Positions 5,660 to 5,662 of a stretch of 5,662 nucleotides of DNA are shown here, one piece after another. Made by a program: the position numbers and the translations under genes. Position 1 is the first letter of the stretch. Each line of letters begins with the position of its first letter. This DNA is from Bacillota bacterium (GTDB taxonomy: Bacteria; Bacillota; Clostridia; Lachnospirales; Lachnospiraceae). The notes beneath the pieces were generated by a model. That model ran no database searches. It had not been told where the DNA came from and saw only the letters and a list, made by a program, of their open reading frames with translations. Location: positions 1 to 5,662 of the forward strand of contig JAEYWQ010000118.1 of assembly GCA_023428885.1 (NCBI GenBank), in the 5' to 3' direction.

Positions 5660-5662
5660 TAG

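Overview
The window looks like chromosomal DNA from a low-GC Gram-positive anaerobe of the Clostridia, perhaps a Lachnospiraceae-type organism. The reasons are the AT-rich coding sequence, AGGAGG-type ribosome binding sites about 7 nt before the starts, a tandem feoA-feoA-feoB iron(II) uptake cluster, and protein sequences of clostridial character. The genus is inferred from style and was not tested by any search. All four well-supported genes and the downstream Fur-like gene read on the + strand.

Layout. (1) Positions 1-1947 form a self-contained unit: a sigma-A-type promoter (11-39), a perfect 18-bp inverted repeat sitting on its -10 box and start point (37-78), a SulP-family anion transporter with a C-terminal STAS domain (156-1880), and an intrinsic terminator (1914-1947). 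(2) Positions 1948-2105 carry no gene. They hold a compact, GC-richer block of nested inverted repeats that resembles a small dispersed intergenic element. (3) Positions 2106-2287 are AT-rich and show no feature I can name. (4) Positions 2288-2395 are the feo control region: a strong extended -10 promoter bracketed by two nearly identical Fur boxes whose centres lie 63 bp apart. (5) Positions 2396-5092 encode two different FeoA proteins and a full-length FeoB, closely spaced and each with its own AGGAGG site. (6) Positions 5093-5215 hold two hairpins and no terminator. (7) Positions 5216-5659 encode a Fur-family protein with a normal DNA-binding half but no recognisable metal-binding C-terminal half.

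How it works together. The two FeoA proteins probably assist FeoB, the membrane G-protein-coupled ferrous iron permease. The whole unit should be shut off by iron-loaded Fur at the twin boxes. The Fur-like gene follows feoB without a visible terminator, so it may be made together with the transporter and act in the same iron circuit. Because its metal ligands are missing and it carries a CxxC pair in the winged-helix domain, it is unlikely to be an ordinary iron sensor. The SulP transporter has its own promoter and terminator and shows no functional tie to iron uptake. The most unusual parts are the Fur-like protein, the palindrome on the SulP promoter and the nested repeat block.
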